From Amborella trichopoda (taxonomy: Eukaryota; Streptophyta; Magnoliopsida; Amborellales; Amborellaceae), in assembly GCF_000471905.2 (NCBI RefSeq), contig NW_006499705.1:1629326-1693325 (forward strand): a DNA stretch of 64,000 bases. Direction: 5' to 3'. The number at the start of each line of letters is the position of its first letter. Position 1 is the first letter of the stretch. Made by a program: the position numbers and the translations under genes. Positions 56,101 through 64,000 of this stretch are shown here, piece after piece. The notes beneath the pieces are model-generated. The model saw only the letters and a program-made list of their open reading frames with translations, did no database searches and had not been told where the DNA came from.

Positions 56101-59100
56101 ACTACAAGGAGCTAGTCATTTGGATCAAGAATTGAAATAGACTTGTAAGGATTATCTATTTATCCCAATGTGATCAATTTGGAAATATACCACAATCAGT
56201 ACAATAGTAGCTCAAATTCTAATGCTTGCCACTAAGCGTTGAAAAATTGCAATGATGAATGACTCACTCCTTTTTTGAAATTGAAAGAGTTTGTCAACCG
56301 TGATTATTTGACATTTGACTGAATTCCTTAGATGAACCCTCAAACTTATGTTGGTTTTTCCTTTTAATTTCATGTGCTTATAGAATTGAACCTTGTATTT
56401 ATGGTTATGTAAATTGAAAAGAATATGATGTTACAGTTGTATCTTTGTTCTCTTGATTGAAATCCACTGCTTCTAAATAATATATACTAAAGAACAAGGA
56501 TATGCATGCACTCCTACTTTCTCTTGTGGGTATTTTGTGAGGTAGAATAATAAACCTAAGGGTCAAAATGAAGAGCTCTGTCACCTTTTGTAAACGAAAA
56601 CTGCATCTTAAAGAAGTATCGTTTACTGGTTTTACTTCATGTTAAATACACAACAATGGTAACATTCTTCCTAACAAAGTTTCGTGTAGATGTGGTTTAC
56701 AGGATCCTCATGGATGTACCTCTTACTCCTTTACGTCTTTGTTCAAGTGTCTCGTGCTATAGTTGTGGGACTATTATATCCTGGCCTGCGATGCTTTGGC
56801 TATGGTCTGGACTGGAAAGAAGCTACTGTTCTCGTATGGTCAGGTTTACGGGGAGCTGTGGCTTTGTCATTATCATTATCTGTTAAGGCAAGCAAAATTT
56901 TATTGTTGTCAATTTTCTTTCATGATGTGCTACCTACCATTCTCTCTCTATTTATATCATTCTAGGTAATAATTATTGAATAGAAATAAGTGCTTTTGTT
57001 ATTGCCTTGATTTATTTGAGGCTCTCCTAAACGTTTCTGATGCAGAGAACTTTGAGGGAACAATAAAATCAGCAAGAAACAAAGCCAAACACAAGTACAA
57101 TTCAAAAACCCTAGGGTTTCTTATCCTTACCCAAGCTAGGATTCTAAAAGCCAAAGCTTTCTCTTTTTCAATTTCTATAAGTCATGTGGAATTGACCCTC
57201 TCAAGGCCCACATACCTCTTATATATTATACAATATTAAAAGACATTACATGTCTATACAATGATTAAAATGACTTATATATCTTAACTTAAAACTTAAT
57301 TTTTTAAATGACAGTTTTACCCCTGTGAGCAGTACCCATGAACTAGACTCATGAATAGCACTTGTGAATAGTACTCATGTAAAAAATAAAAAAACTATAA
57401 AAACCCTAGAAGTCCAAAAAAACTAAAAATCCTAAATATAAATCCTAAAACTAAAATAAAAAACAAAAAATCCTAAAAACAAAATCAAAATATACATCCT
57501 TTAAAATTGAATAGAAATTAAAAATAAGTATAAGTTTGCCTTTCATCAATTTCTTTCGTGGATTTAACACCAAAACTTGTTATATGCTTGGTACTTTCAT
57601 AAAGCAAAGAAACACAATGATGGAATGATGTTGCATCTTTTGTAGTTGAGACCGTTTTGATTAGTATGCAGCTAGATCATTAGACTTTATCTATGTTTAT
57701 GATTAGAGCTCATTATCTTTGAGGCAAACAGATTTCTTTAATTTGTTTTCTTTTATTTTTCTTGTTTATTTTTGTTTCTTTTACTTATTTTCATGGACTA
57801 AAAAATAAATATTTAGTAAACCTGCATAAAGAACTGCACAGTTTGGTACCACCACAGCCTTGTTTTGACCATTCTGAGATGCAAGAAGCATGGATCTCCA
57901 TGAATATAGTTTTTGCATCTAGATTATAGAGCATTTTGATTATTTAGGATGACACCCTCGGCATGTTTTATTGATTACACAGTGATGTAGGAAATTTGAA
58001 GAAAACACTAAAATCAACATGCTTCAAGCCAAACACACGCAAAAAGTAGAAGAAAATCTTGGGTTTCTTCTTCAAACCCTACCTAGGTCTTTAAACACCT
58101 AAGCTTTTTCTCTCTTTGTTTCTTTGGAAATCACGTGAATTGCCCAACGGGCATCCACACACCTCTCTTTTATTCAATACTTTAATTACAAAGTCAATAA
58201 TGCTCCTAATCAAAATCAAAATCAAAATGACAAACAATTCTAACTTAAATCAAAATTCATAATGACATGTTTACCCCTAATAAAACAAAATATTTCATAA
58301 GTAATCTAATTTCTTTCTAAATAACTCCTAAAATCCTAAATATATATAAAAAAACTTTGGAATCCCTAAGGAAACTTAAAATCTTAAAAATATAGCCCAA
58401 AGAATTCTAACAGCCCTAAAATTTAATAAGAAAATTTCAAAAAATAAGAGAATATCTTGTCTTACATCATTCTCCCTTGGTTGGAGAAAACTCATCCTTG
58501 AATTTTGAAATGGGCTAAGATGAATCCAACATCGAAACCACCTTCTTCTACCTTCTTCTTTGTTAGCTTAATTATTATTCATGATAAGAAATCCTCAAGA
58601 AAAGGATCCTGGTATGTATATTGATACAAATTTATCAAATTCTTTTGTCCTTGAACTCACATTGAAAATCGTGTGGGAAACTTCAAACTCAATTTTCTGG
58701 CTTTAAAAGGCTTTCTTGACACCTATTTCATTACTCTTTGAATTCAGGGCCATAGTTTGCGGTTTATGAGTTGGCCATGCTACCCCTATGCTGCTAGTTC
58801 CAATGCCCCAAATCTCGTGAATGCTCCACCTTCTAAATATCCTTGAGATCTTCAAAGGCCATAATTTTGATCAGTCCCCCTACTGTCGTCTCTCTGTATT
58901 CTTCACGAGCAAAATCCTCTTCCAAAACATCATCTTAAAGCCTATCATAGTTAGGATTTCCTAAGAGATCTAGTTGTTCATCTGATTATGTATCGAAGAT
59001 TGGTTGCGGATCCCAATCTACAAATTGCTGATTTTGGAAACTTGCATTTAAATCAATAATGTCTTCCTTCAAATCGAAAATCCTAAAGTGATGTCCCCCA

Positions 59101-62100
59101 CATCTAGGTCTTCTATCACTTTCCTCTTCACTTGACTCTTCACACGGAGCGTAATGGTGAAACGGGTTGTATTCTAGATCTCTTTGGACCGAAAGATAAC
59201 CATCTTGCTCATGATTGATACTTGTGAGCCGCTTCATAAGCTCTCAAACTTGCCTTTTGAGGTTTTCAATCTCTTTTTGTCTTGGATCATTAATTGGGTC
59301 TACGGAAACCCCCATTCCACGACCCCTTCTCATTGTTATTGGTTCACTAAAATCACTAACCTAGACATAGAATCACCAAATAATTGAAATCAGCAAGATC
59401 TAGGCTGAATTTGGAAATCCCTAGCCCAAAATCAGCAAACTCTAGAATTGGTTATAGTTCCCTGGATTTGTTATTGAAGAAACCTGAGCTCTGATACTTA
59501 AATTGATTTATGAAGTTTGAATAAAGCATCAAAATCAGCAAGCTTCACACCAAACACATGCAACAAGTGGAAGAAATCTTTGGTTTCTTCTTCAAAACCT
59601 TCCTAGGTCTTCAAAAGCCAAAGCTTTTTCTCTCTTTCTTTCCTAAAAAATCACATCAATTGTCCCATGGGGATCCACGCACCTCTCTTTTGTTTACTGT
59701 TTAATTACAAAGTCAATAATGCCCCTAACCAAAAGTAAAATGCCTAAAACCGTTCTAACTTAAATAAAAATTGGTGAGGACTTTTTAACTCCAGATAAAA
59801 CAAAAAATTCCATAAGCACTCTAAATGTTTTTCTAGATAACTTCTCAAATTCTAAATATATAAAAAAACCTTGGAATCCTTAAAAAAACTTAAAAATCTT
59901 AAAAAAAAACTCCAAAATAATTTCAACAAGACATCCCTAAAATTTTATAAGAAAAATTCAAAAATAAGAGCCATCTTGTCCTGCATACACAGTCTGAAAA
60001 CTCTTCATTGATGGCGTCAGACAATTCAAAGAACCTAGCCTACTTTGGGGTTTTTCTCATCTGAAATGGTTACATGGCATTTTTCACTTGCTTTTATTTT
60101 GTCTAGACTTGGACTGATCCATATATTCTCTTTTTGCACTTCATTTGTTTGACATTGGATACATATTATTGTACCTTTTTACTAAGTTCTTGTATGTGTG
60201 TATGTTTGTAACCAAGTTCTCTATTTTTCTCGTGTTTGGACTTGGACTGATCAGTAATTTCTTTTGTACTTCATTTGTTTGACATGGATACGTATTCTTG
60301 TACCTTTTACCTCATTCTTTATTTGTGTGTGTGTGTGGGTGCGCGCACATGCATGTGTGTGATGTCTCTTGCTTTTTACCAAGGTTCTTATTTATTTCGT
60401 GACAGCGCGCTAGTGACAAATCTAGTACATCTTTCCTCCAAGAAGAAACTGGTGATCAGGTATTGTGTTCTTAGTTGCATTTGATTTCTCTGTAAGTGTT
60501 TGTAGAAGCTGAATGTTTTTGGGCATGCATTTAGCTGTTTGTGTCTTTTTATTAAGGAACTTTTCTCTGCTACAGTTTGTTTTCCTTACCGGTGGAATCG
60601 TGTTCTTGACACTTATTTTGAATGGATCAACTACCCAATTTGTTCTACACTTTTTAAACATGGACAAACTCTCAGATACAAAGGTATGGCTCAAAATAAC
60701 TTTCTGATTTTGGGTTGCTTTTCATTGTAGATTGTGAACTGTGCAGCTCAGAGATACTTGATGTTGGGTTTTTGTCATATTCTCCTTGAAGCTCTTTTTT
60801 TGAAGATTTGTTTTAAAAGACTAGTATTTTTTATTATCTGGTTTGTTATTTATTTTTCTTAGTGTTTTTGCTCACTATATCCCTTAAGAAATTTCTCTTA
60901 GTAGTGTAAATTTAGGGAAATGGAAAATAAGGAAAAAAAAATTTAAATCAGTTGTTACCTTTGAAAGTAACTGTTACTGGCTCACAATTCATCAGTTAAG
61001 TCGTTGTTTAGTTTCAGATGACTTGTGACTTTTTTTCTTTTTTCAAAGCTATTATCACTGTTTTTCTATTGTACAGTTCAACTTTAACCTTTGAAATGGA
61101 CCTTGTCTATTGAGAGTCATTGCATATTATGTCGTCTGTCATTGCATATTATTCTCGTCACTTAATGTGATGTGCATGTATACATTTAGTGGTTATGTAG
61201 AAACCATAATTCCTTGTCATTGTGTACCACTGGAAAGGGAAAAGTTCAATTATTTATGTAAGTTTGTATTTTTGGGCTTTAATCCTTCATTCTCTGATGA
61301 AGATATTTTTACCCTAATTGATCAAGTATTATATGCTATTTTAATGCATTTGAAACTCAAACTTCCAGTAAACCTATTTGGTGAAATAGTGGCATGTGCT
61401 GCACATTTATGTAGTTATGGTTGAAACTATGGAGGAAAGTTATTCCTCGCCAATTGAAACTAACTTAAGAATGTGAATTTTTCATAAATATATGCATATG
61501 TATGAATAAAACGATACTGAAACATTTATTCATAGATACATACATACAAATATAAATATCTGTGTGTATATGTAAACTTGAAATACTGTCTATGTAACTT
61601 GGTCATGCACTTAATGGTTTTTAGCATATGTTTACACACCATAGACACAGCACACACATCAGATACTTTGGAAACTCAGATGCTTCTGCCTAACCTTCTT
61701 TGTTGAAATGTTGCTGACAGTACTTAATCTTACTTAATATCCCACCTCTCCCCTACCCCCAGTTCTTAAATGATATATGGATGTGTTATGTTTGAAAGGC
61801 CAATTTTGGTGGAGCTGGCACTGCTGAAACCCATCTCCTTATGAGATGCTGACAAGCTATCCAAGTCTTGTACTATAGGATATTATAGATCTGTCACTTG
61901 GGATTCCTGACTGTAAACCTTCTGATAATTGGCCGCCTCCCTCTCCTGGAAGGTGATTTCATGAAGCGCATCTTCTAGAAGGTCTGTGAAGCCTTTTAGA
62001 CATCTGACCTCTTTGAAAGGACATGAAACACTTAATATGGCCTTATAACCTTCATTCAATATGAAAGTTCACGACAATATATCAGCATCATTTGAGCCTT

Positions 62101-62808
62101 ATCCTAACTATCTGGGGTCAGCAATAAATATTGACCCAAATTTATCAGCTGCAATAGACAACAAACTGAATTTTGCTTCATGGACAATGGTTCTATTTTT
62201 TGTTCAAATCTACATTTTGATAAAATGGTTCAAGTTTATGATACTTAGCGACCAGAAAACATTGTGGGACAAGACCGAAACTTCAATTTCTGTCCGGTGG
62301 CTTTATTGGATAGTTTGTTCGATTTGTTAAAGGTGTTAAGGTTCTTGCCTAATTCATGTCTTTTGCATCATTCTTTTTGCTGCCTCCTATCAATCAAGAA
62401 AATTTGGCTTACTAATTCATTCTATCTACACTACAAAGAAATACACGTATTTCTTTGTCTTCCAATCTATTAGTTTTGCGCTGTACTTTGTATGGCGCTT
62501 GGCTTTTATCCTCATAAGGGGATGTGTCAATGATCGGCAGAGAATTCATACTGCAGCGATTGATATGTAATGGCAGATACGAATTTTGGAGTACACAAGG
62601 TATGAGATGATGAATAAGGCCCTAGAAGCCTTTGGAGAGCTTGGAGATGATGAAGAGCTTGGACCTGCTGATTGGCCAACAGTGAAAAGATACATTGCAT
62701 CCTTGACTGATGCTGATGGAAGACAGGCACAGGCTCACCATACATCTGAGAGTCAGCATTATCTACACAACATGAATGTAGGAGACATTCGAGTGCGCCT
62801 CTTGAATG
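40942..62808 (+). CDS. SOS1: SOS1/NHX7-type plasma-membrane Na+/H+ antiporter, 5' half (15 exons, runs off window)
   Basis: The exons are 40942-41134, 42525-42575, 42760-42851, 43571-43648, 43732-43889, 44161-44262, 44344-44461, 50973-51025, 51109-51174, 52937-52981, 55582-55637, 56703-56887, 60406-60459, 60576-60683 and 62577-62808. All phases agree. The 1591 nt encode the first 530 residues of a protein that is usually about 1150 aa. The product carries the SOS1 signatures '[20 protein letters not shown]', '[20 protein letters not shown]', '[16 protein letters not shown]', '[20 protein letters not shown]', '[17 protein letters not shown]' and '[18 protein letters not shown]'. SOS1 exports Na+ in exchange for H+ at the plasma membrane and is activated by the SOS2-SOS3 kinase complex (family knowledge). 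The regulatory tail exons lie beyond 64000. Confidence 0.95.
41732..42185. mobile_element. MITE-like element in SOS1 intron 1
   Basis: The left end AGTGCTCCATGACTCGCTTG and the inverse of the right end AGTGTTCAGAAGCTTGACTC form an imperfect terminal inverted repeat with a shared GACTCG core. The flanks share ATTTTG, possibly an eroded target duplication. The interior is AT-rich and noncoding. Confidence 0.4.
42525..42575 (+). CDS. SOS1: SOS1 exon 2
   Basis: The 51-nt exon encodes '(E)[16 protein letters not shown]' plus one base. Acceptor TTTGCAG and donor TTT|GTAAGT. Joined across 42576-42759 it reads '[11 protein letters not shown]', as in SOS1. Confidence 0.92.
42760..42851 (+). CDS. SOS1: SOS1 exon 3
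   Basis: It encodes '[20 protein letters not shown]' and '[10 protein letters not shown]', the conserved LFESSF motif of CPA1 antiporters. Acceptor ATGCAG; donor AAG|GTGAGT, phase 0. Confidence 0.94.
43571..43648 (+). CDS. SOS1: SOS1 exon 4
   Basis: The 26 codons '[20 protein letters not shown]' and 'LGIACK' form part of a membrane helix. Acceptor CATAG and donor AAA|GTAAGT. Confidence 0.93.
43732..43889 (+). CDS. SOS1: SOS1 exon 5 (ATDPVA ion-binding signature)
   Basis: It encodes '[20 protein letters not shown]', '[20 protein letters not shown]' and '[13 protein letters not shown]'. The Asp-Pro and Asn-Asp pairs are the core transport motifs of the Na+/H+ exchanger family. Acceptor TTGCAG; donor TGG|GTATTA, phase 2. 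Confidence 0.95.
44161..44262 (+). CDS. SOS1: SOS1 exon 6
   Basis: It encodes '(G)[19 protein letters not shown]' and '[15 protein letters not shown]'. Acceptor TTTCAG at 44160; donor AGC|GTATGT. The following intron is only 81 bases. Confidence 0.93.
44344..44461 (+). CDS. SOS1: SOS1 exon 7
   Basis: It encodes '[20 protein letters not shown]' and '[19 protein letters not shown]', with the invariant FNDTVIEIT stretch. Acceptor TTCAG; donor ATT|GTAAGA, phase 0. The following intron 7 is 6.5 kb. Confidence 0.94.
48755..49952 (-). mobile_element. Short non-autonomous LTR retrotransposon (TRIM-like), copy 2
   Basis: LTRs at 48755-49151 and 49406-49952 both start TGATGYAGGAGAGAATGG and end ACATCA. 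Beside the right LTR, GGCTCTGATACCA (49391-49403) is the exact complement of the TGGTATCAGAGC primer-binding site, so the element reads on the minus strand. The flanks GTGGT (48750-48754) and GTGAT (49953-49957) are a 5-bp target duplication with one change. The interior is only about 254 bases and holds a gag-like scrap '[16 protein letters not shown]'. It shares primer site, purine tract and LTR motifs with 9391-11241. Confidence 0.85.
49752..49889. mobile_element. About 138-bp insertion in the right LTR of TRIM-like copy 2
   Basis: The stretch from about AACCATTATC to GAGTTAGGAAGCC is present in the right LTR and missing from the left one, where GAAACCCAAAATATCCCC is continuous. It contains CTACCTAATACAGCTCTCCT and CCAAGGCGGAGTTAGG. 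The type is unknown; a SINE-like or other short element is possible. Confidence 0.5.
50973..51025 (+). CDS. SOS1: SOS1 exon 8
   Basis: It encodes '[17 protein letters not shown]' plus two bases. Acceptor GCTAG; donor AAT|GTAAGT. The [11 protein letters not shown] segment is conserved in SOS1. Confidence 0.93.
51109..51174 (+). CDS. SOS1: SOS1 exon 9
   Basis: AT|G gives Met, then '[20 protein letters not shown]' and F plus two bases of Trp. Acceptor GACAG; donor CTG|GTATAT, phase 2. Intron 8 before it is 83 bases. Confidence 0.93.
51445..52015 (-). mobile_element. RTE-type LINE fragment with 12-bp target duplication, in SOS1 intron 9
   Basis: On the minus strand the frame reads '[20 protein letters not shown]', '[20 protein letters not shown]' and '[10 protein letters not shown]' (51564-51815), the usual C-terminal LINE motif. 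Farther upstream is '...[17 protein letters not shown]'. The 3' end has a (TGA)n-type tail, visible on + as ATCATCATCATC. AGGTACTAATCA occurs on both sides (51433-51444 and 52016-52027), a perfect 12-bp duplication. It is 5'-truncated. Confidence 0.85.
52937..52981 (+). CDS. SOS1: SOS1 exon 10 (45-nt small exon)
   Basis: TG|G gives Trp, then '[14 protein letters not shown]' plus two bases. Acceptor CCCCAG; donor AAG|GTAAAC. '[21 protein letters not shown]' spans exons 9-11 in frame. Confidence 0.93.
54859..55312. mobile_element. hAT-type MITE with perfect 8-bp target duplication, in SOS1 intron 10
   Basis: The 454-bp element starts CATAGTTGCCAGGATC and ends CCCAACAACTATG, a short terminal inverted repeat. 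It is flanked by GTCCATAT on both sides (54851-54858 and 55313-55320). The interior is full of GGGATC/GATCCC motifs, giving many local inverted repeats. A truncated relative is at 1866-2137. The remainder of intron 10 (52982-55581) shows no gene; 53390-53640 is GC-richer but unidentified. Confidence 0.85.
55582..55637 (+). CDS. SOS1: SOS1 exon 11
   Basis: AG|T gives Ser, then '[18 protein letters not shown]' plus one base. Acceptor TTTGGCAG; donor CAAG|GTAACA, phase 1. Confidence 0.92.
56703..56887 (+). CDS. SOS1: SOS1 exon 12 (ends at a GC donor)
   Basis: G|GA gives Gly, then '[20 protein letters not shown]', '[20 protein letters not shown]' and '[20 protein letters not shown]' plus K. The exon ends AAG|GCAAGC at 56888, a GC donor. 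Reading on without splicing hits a stop at 56964 and no fitting GT donor precedes it. [15 protein letters not shown] is the diagnostic SOS1 motif. Confidence 0.92.
57038..57548 (-). mobile_element. Solo LTR related to the element at 57983-59985
   Basis: It begins TGATGCAGAGAACTTTGAGG and ends TTTCATCA. It follows the LTRs of the neighbouring element in order (AAATCAGCAA, CCAAACACA, GGGTTTCTT, AAGCCAAAGCTTT, ACCTCTTATAT). The flanks GTTTC (57033-57037) and ATTTC (57549-57553) are a 5-bp duplication with one change, so the interior was probably lost by LTR-LTR recombination. Confidence 0.7.
57983..59985 (-). mobile_element. 2-kb non-autonomous LTR retrotransposon with gag remnant, in SOS1 intron 12
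   Basis: LTRs at about 57983-58469 and 59504-59985 share AAAATCARCAWGCTTCA, CCAAACACA, CCTAGGTCTT, CACCTCTCTTTT and ATTACAAAGTCAATAATG. TACACAG lies on both sides (57976-57982 and 59986-59992), consistent with a target duplication of 5-7 bases. On the minus strand the primer-binding-site position reads AAGTATCAGAGCTC. The interior encodes a gag-like N-terminus, and the left interior edge (TCTCCCTTGGTTGGAG) is the complement of a purine tract. There is no protease, RT or integrase. Confidence 0.8.
58780..59333 (-). pseudogene. Gag N-terminal remnant of the 2-kb LTR element
   Basis: The minus-strand frame starts [20 protein letters not shown] and continues 'EIENLKRQV', a stop, '[20 protein letters not shown]', an acidic stretch ([14 protein letters not shown]) and '[10 protein letters not shown]'. 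Beyond another stop, '[20 protein letters not shown]' follows. The arrangement (Arg/Gly-rich start, leucine-spaced helix, acidic linker) resembles gag N-termini of plant LTR elements. Several in-frame stops show it is dead. Confidence 0.5.
60406..60459 (+). CDS. SOS1: SOS1 exon 13
   Basis: The 18 codons '[18 protein letters not shown]' encode the variable loop between membrane helices. Acceptor GACAG at 60401-60405; donor CAG|GTATTG, phase 0 on both sides. It follows the 3.5-kb intron 12 that has the GC donor. Confidence 0.9.
60576..60683 (+). CDS. SOS1: SOS1 exon 14 (last membrane segment)
   Basis: It encodes '[20 protein letters not shown]' and '[16 protein letters not shown]', ending the transmembrane domain. 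Acceptor CTACAG; donor AAG|GTATGG, phase 0. Confidence 0.94.
60684..62576 (+). other. SOS1 intron 14
   Basis: The 1.9-kb intron has GT-AG borders. AT-rich with several short frames, for example 61110-61424 and 62061-62330, which show no resemblance to known proteins and lie inside a phase-consistent intron. No transposon was recognised. Confidence 0.8.
62577..62808 (+). CDS. SOS1: SOS1 exon 15 (start of cytosolic tail; ends at a GC donor)
   Basis: It encodes '[20 protein letters not shown]', '[20 protein letters not shown]' and '[17 protein letters not shown]' plus one base. The donor is best placed at AATG|GCAAGT (62809), which leaves phase 1 so that the next exon can complete the Gly of the family string LNG-VQATYWEML. 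A GT at 62813 would give a different phase. The downstream exon is outside the window. Confidence 0.9.
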
Positions 62809-63967
62809 GCAAGTTAATTGAACTTACTTTTTGGGGAATTAATTAATATTGATTTCGGTTTTGAGATGAATAAAATTTATGAACTTAAGTGTTGTTACAA
62901 GACCAGTTAAGATATCCTGGTGGTGTCATTTGATTTAGTTTGTTCCTACAAAGATAAAAAATAAAAGGACAAAAACTTGTGATTAGTCTTAATGGCTAAG
63001 ATAATATGCTTTTCATTAGTGATAACAGATTTCTTTTATACATGAATAGGTGTCTCATGAGTCTAATTACCCGACAAATACCAGGAAAGGATGTGGAGGC
63101 CAACATGTGAAGACAATGCAAAAATGAAACCTCTATGACCCTTTTCTTCTCTTTTTTAAAACTTCGTTGAAATATTTTATGGAATTTTTTAATGGATTCA
63201 TCTATGACTTATATACATCACTTGTCCTATCTCCGTTGTTCTTGGTGATGGGTTTCAAATCCAACCCTAGATCTTATCCTTCAATGCATACATTTTTTAT
63301 AATGTACTGACATTTTTCAAAGATATATTTTGATAGGTCTCTCTCAACAGTAAAGGAACTCCATTTCCCACTCTTCTCGTTGATGTATAAGTTGAAGTCC
63401 ATGACCTACTCTTTGTATCCATCTTACTGACCAAAAAATAAAGATGCATGTAATGCAAGTCTTGGCCTGACAAATTCCAGTGTAACTCTAGGTATATTTG
63501 GCTTCTAAGGCAGATCCCAGGAAACATCTATTAAGACTTTATTGCTTTTTCTCTCTTAAGAGTTATCTACATAGACCCAGTTTGGACACCTTAATCGTCA
63601 TCTCAAACAGAAACCCTGCCTACCTTATTGTCAATTTCTGAAAAAGTCATAGTTGATACCAAAGAAGTCCACTTTTATGGGAATACAAGGAATTATTTAT
63701 TTATTTTTGGTTTTCGTTCAGTCTTATGAGGGTATTTGGTGGCCTTCTGGGAACAAATAGGTTACAAAAATTGTCTCCCATGCAAATAGTGGTGGAGCAA
63801 GCTGGAAGCCTATGAATCTTTAAGGTTGTAAAATAAAAGAAAACAGCGCAATTGCTAAAAAAATGTGTGCCCAAATGGGCCTCAAACTTATGTCCTGAGC
63901 TATACTTTCTCACGCCGTAACTAGGACTTCTTATATTCAGGGCATTGACGAACGGTAATGCAGATGG

Positions 63968-63998
<31 letters not shown>

Positions 63999-64000
63999 AG
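62809..64000 (+). other. SOS1 intron 15 (5' part)
   Basis: No sequence resembling the expected next SOS1 exon occurs up to 64000. The window ends in a (TA)n microsatellite (about 63968-63995). No other feature was recognised. Confidence 0.75.

Noticed and set aside
60325..60362. GT-rich run as a regulatory element
   Set aside because: It is a simple (GT)n microsatellite.
61110..62473. Frames of 70-104 codons in SOS1 intron 14
   Set aside because: They have no recognisable similarity, AT-rich composition, and lie within an intron whose borders and phase fit the gene.
63968..63995. TATA-like run at the window end
   Set aside because: It is a (TA)n microsatellite inside an intron, not a promoter.
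1..64000. tRNA, rRNA or miRNA genes
   Set aside because: No cloverleaf with A/B boxes, rRNA segment or conserved miRNA was recognised by eye; the GGTATCAGAGC strings are retroelement primer-binding sites rather than tRNA genes.

Overview
The window is nuclear DNA from a flowering plant. Its coding capacity lies in two split genes, both on the + strand, each recognised by family resemblance and by consecutive exons that join in phase at consensus splice sites. Everything else is introns and intergenic DNA built largely from transposable-element debris: Ty1-copia, short non-autonomous LTR elements, L1-type and RTE-type LINEs, and hAT-like and Mutator-like MITEs. The species cannot be named from this sequence. 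Long TE-filled introns fit a medium-to-large plant genome.

Region 1 (about 250-26509): a plant NRDE2 gene of 11 exons, 3681 nt of CDS, predicted 1226 aa. Its first intron is 13.9 kb. It holds a long inverted-repeat pair (1540-2449 and 13765-14420). Between the arms lie a decayed Ty1-copia element (2455 to about 9140), a short LTR element (9391-11241) and a second decayed copia fragment (about 11285-12490). The copia element carries two hAT-type MITEs with perfect 8-bp target duplications and an apparent plastid DNA insert (trnA-UGC intron).

Region 2 (26510-40941): intergenic. It holds MITEs (two with 9-bp target duplications), RTE LINE scraps, tandem repeats, a 20-N assembly gap (29917-29936), and a frameshifted L1-type LINE with RT and RNase H remnants (about 37340-39700).

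Region 3 (40942 to beyond the window end): the 5' half of a SOS1-type plasma-membrane Na+/H+ antiporter gene. Fifteen exons encode the first 530 residues, covering the whole membrane domain and the start of the cytosolic tail. The gene runs off the right edge. Introns 7, 9, 10 and 12 carry a short LTR element, an RTE LINE with a 12-bp target duplication, a hAT-type MITE with an 8-bp duplication, and a 2-kb LTR element with gag remnant plus a solo LTR. Two introns appear to use GC-AG splice sites.

The two genes are a tandem pair with no obvious functional link: NRDE2 acts in nuclear RNA surveillance and silencing, SOS1 in sodium efflux. I found no tRNA or rRNA gene, no CRISPR and no clear new system. 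The most interesting signals are the long inverted repeat inside the NRDE2 intron, the plastid insert in a retrotransposon, the internal duplication in NRDE2 exon 1, and the two GC-AG introns of SOS1.
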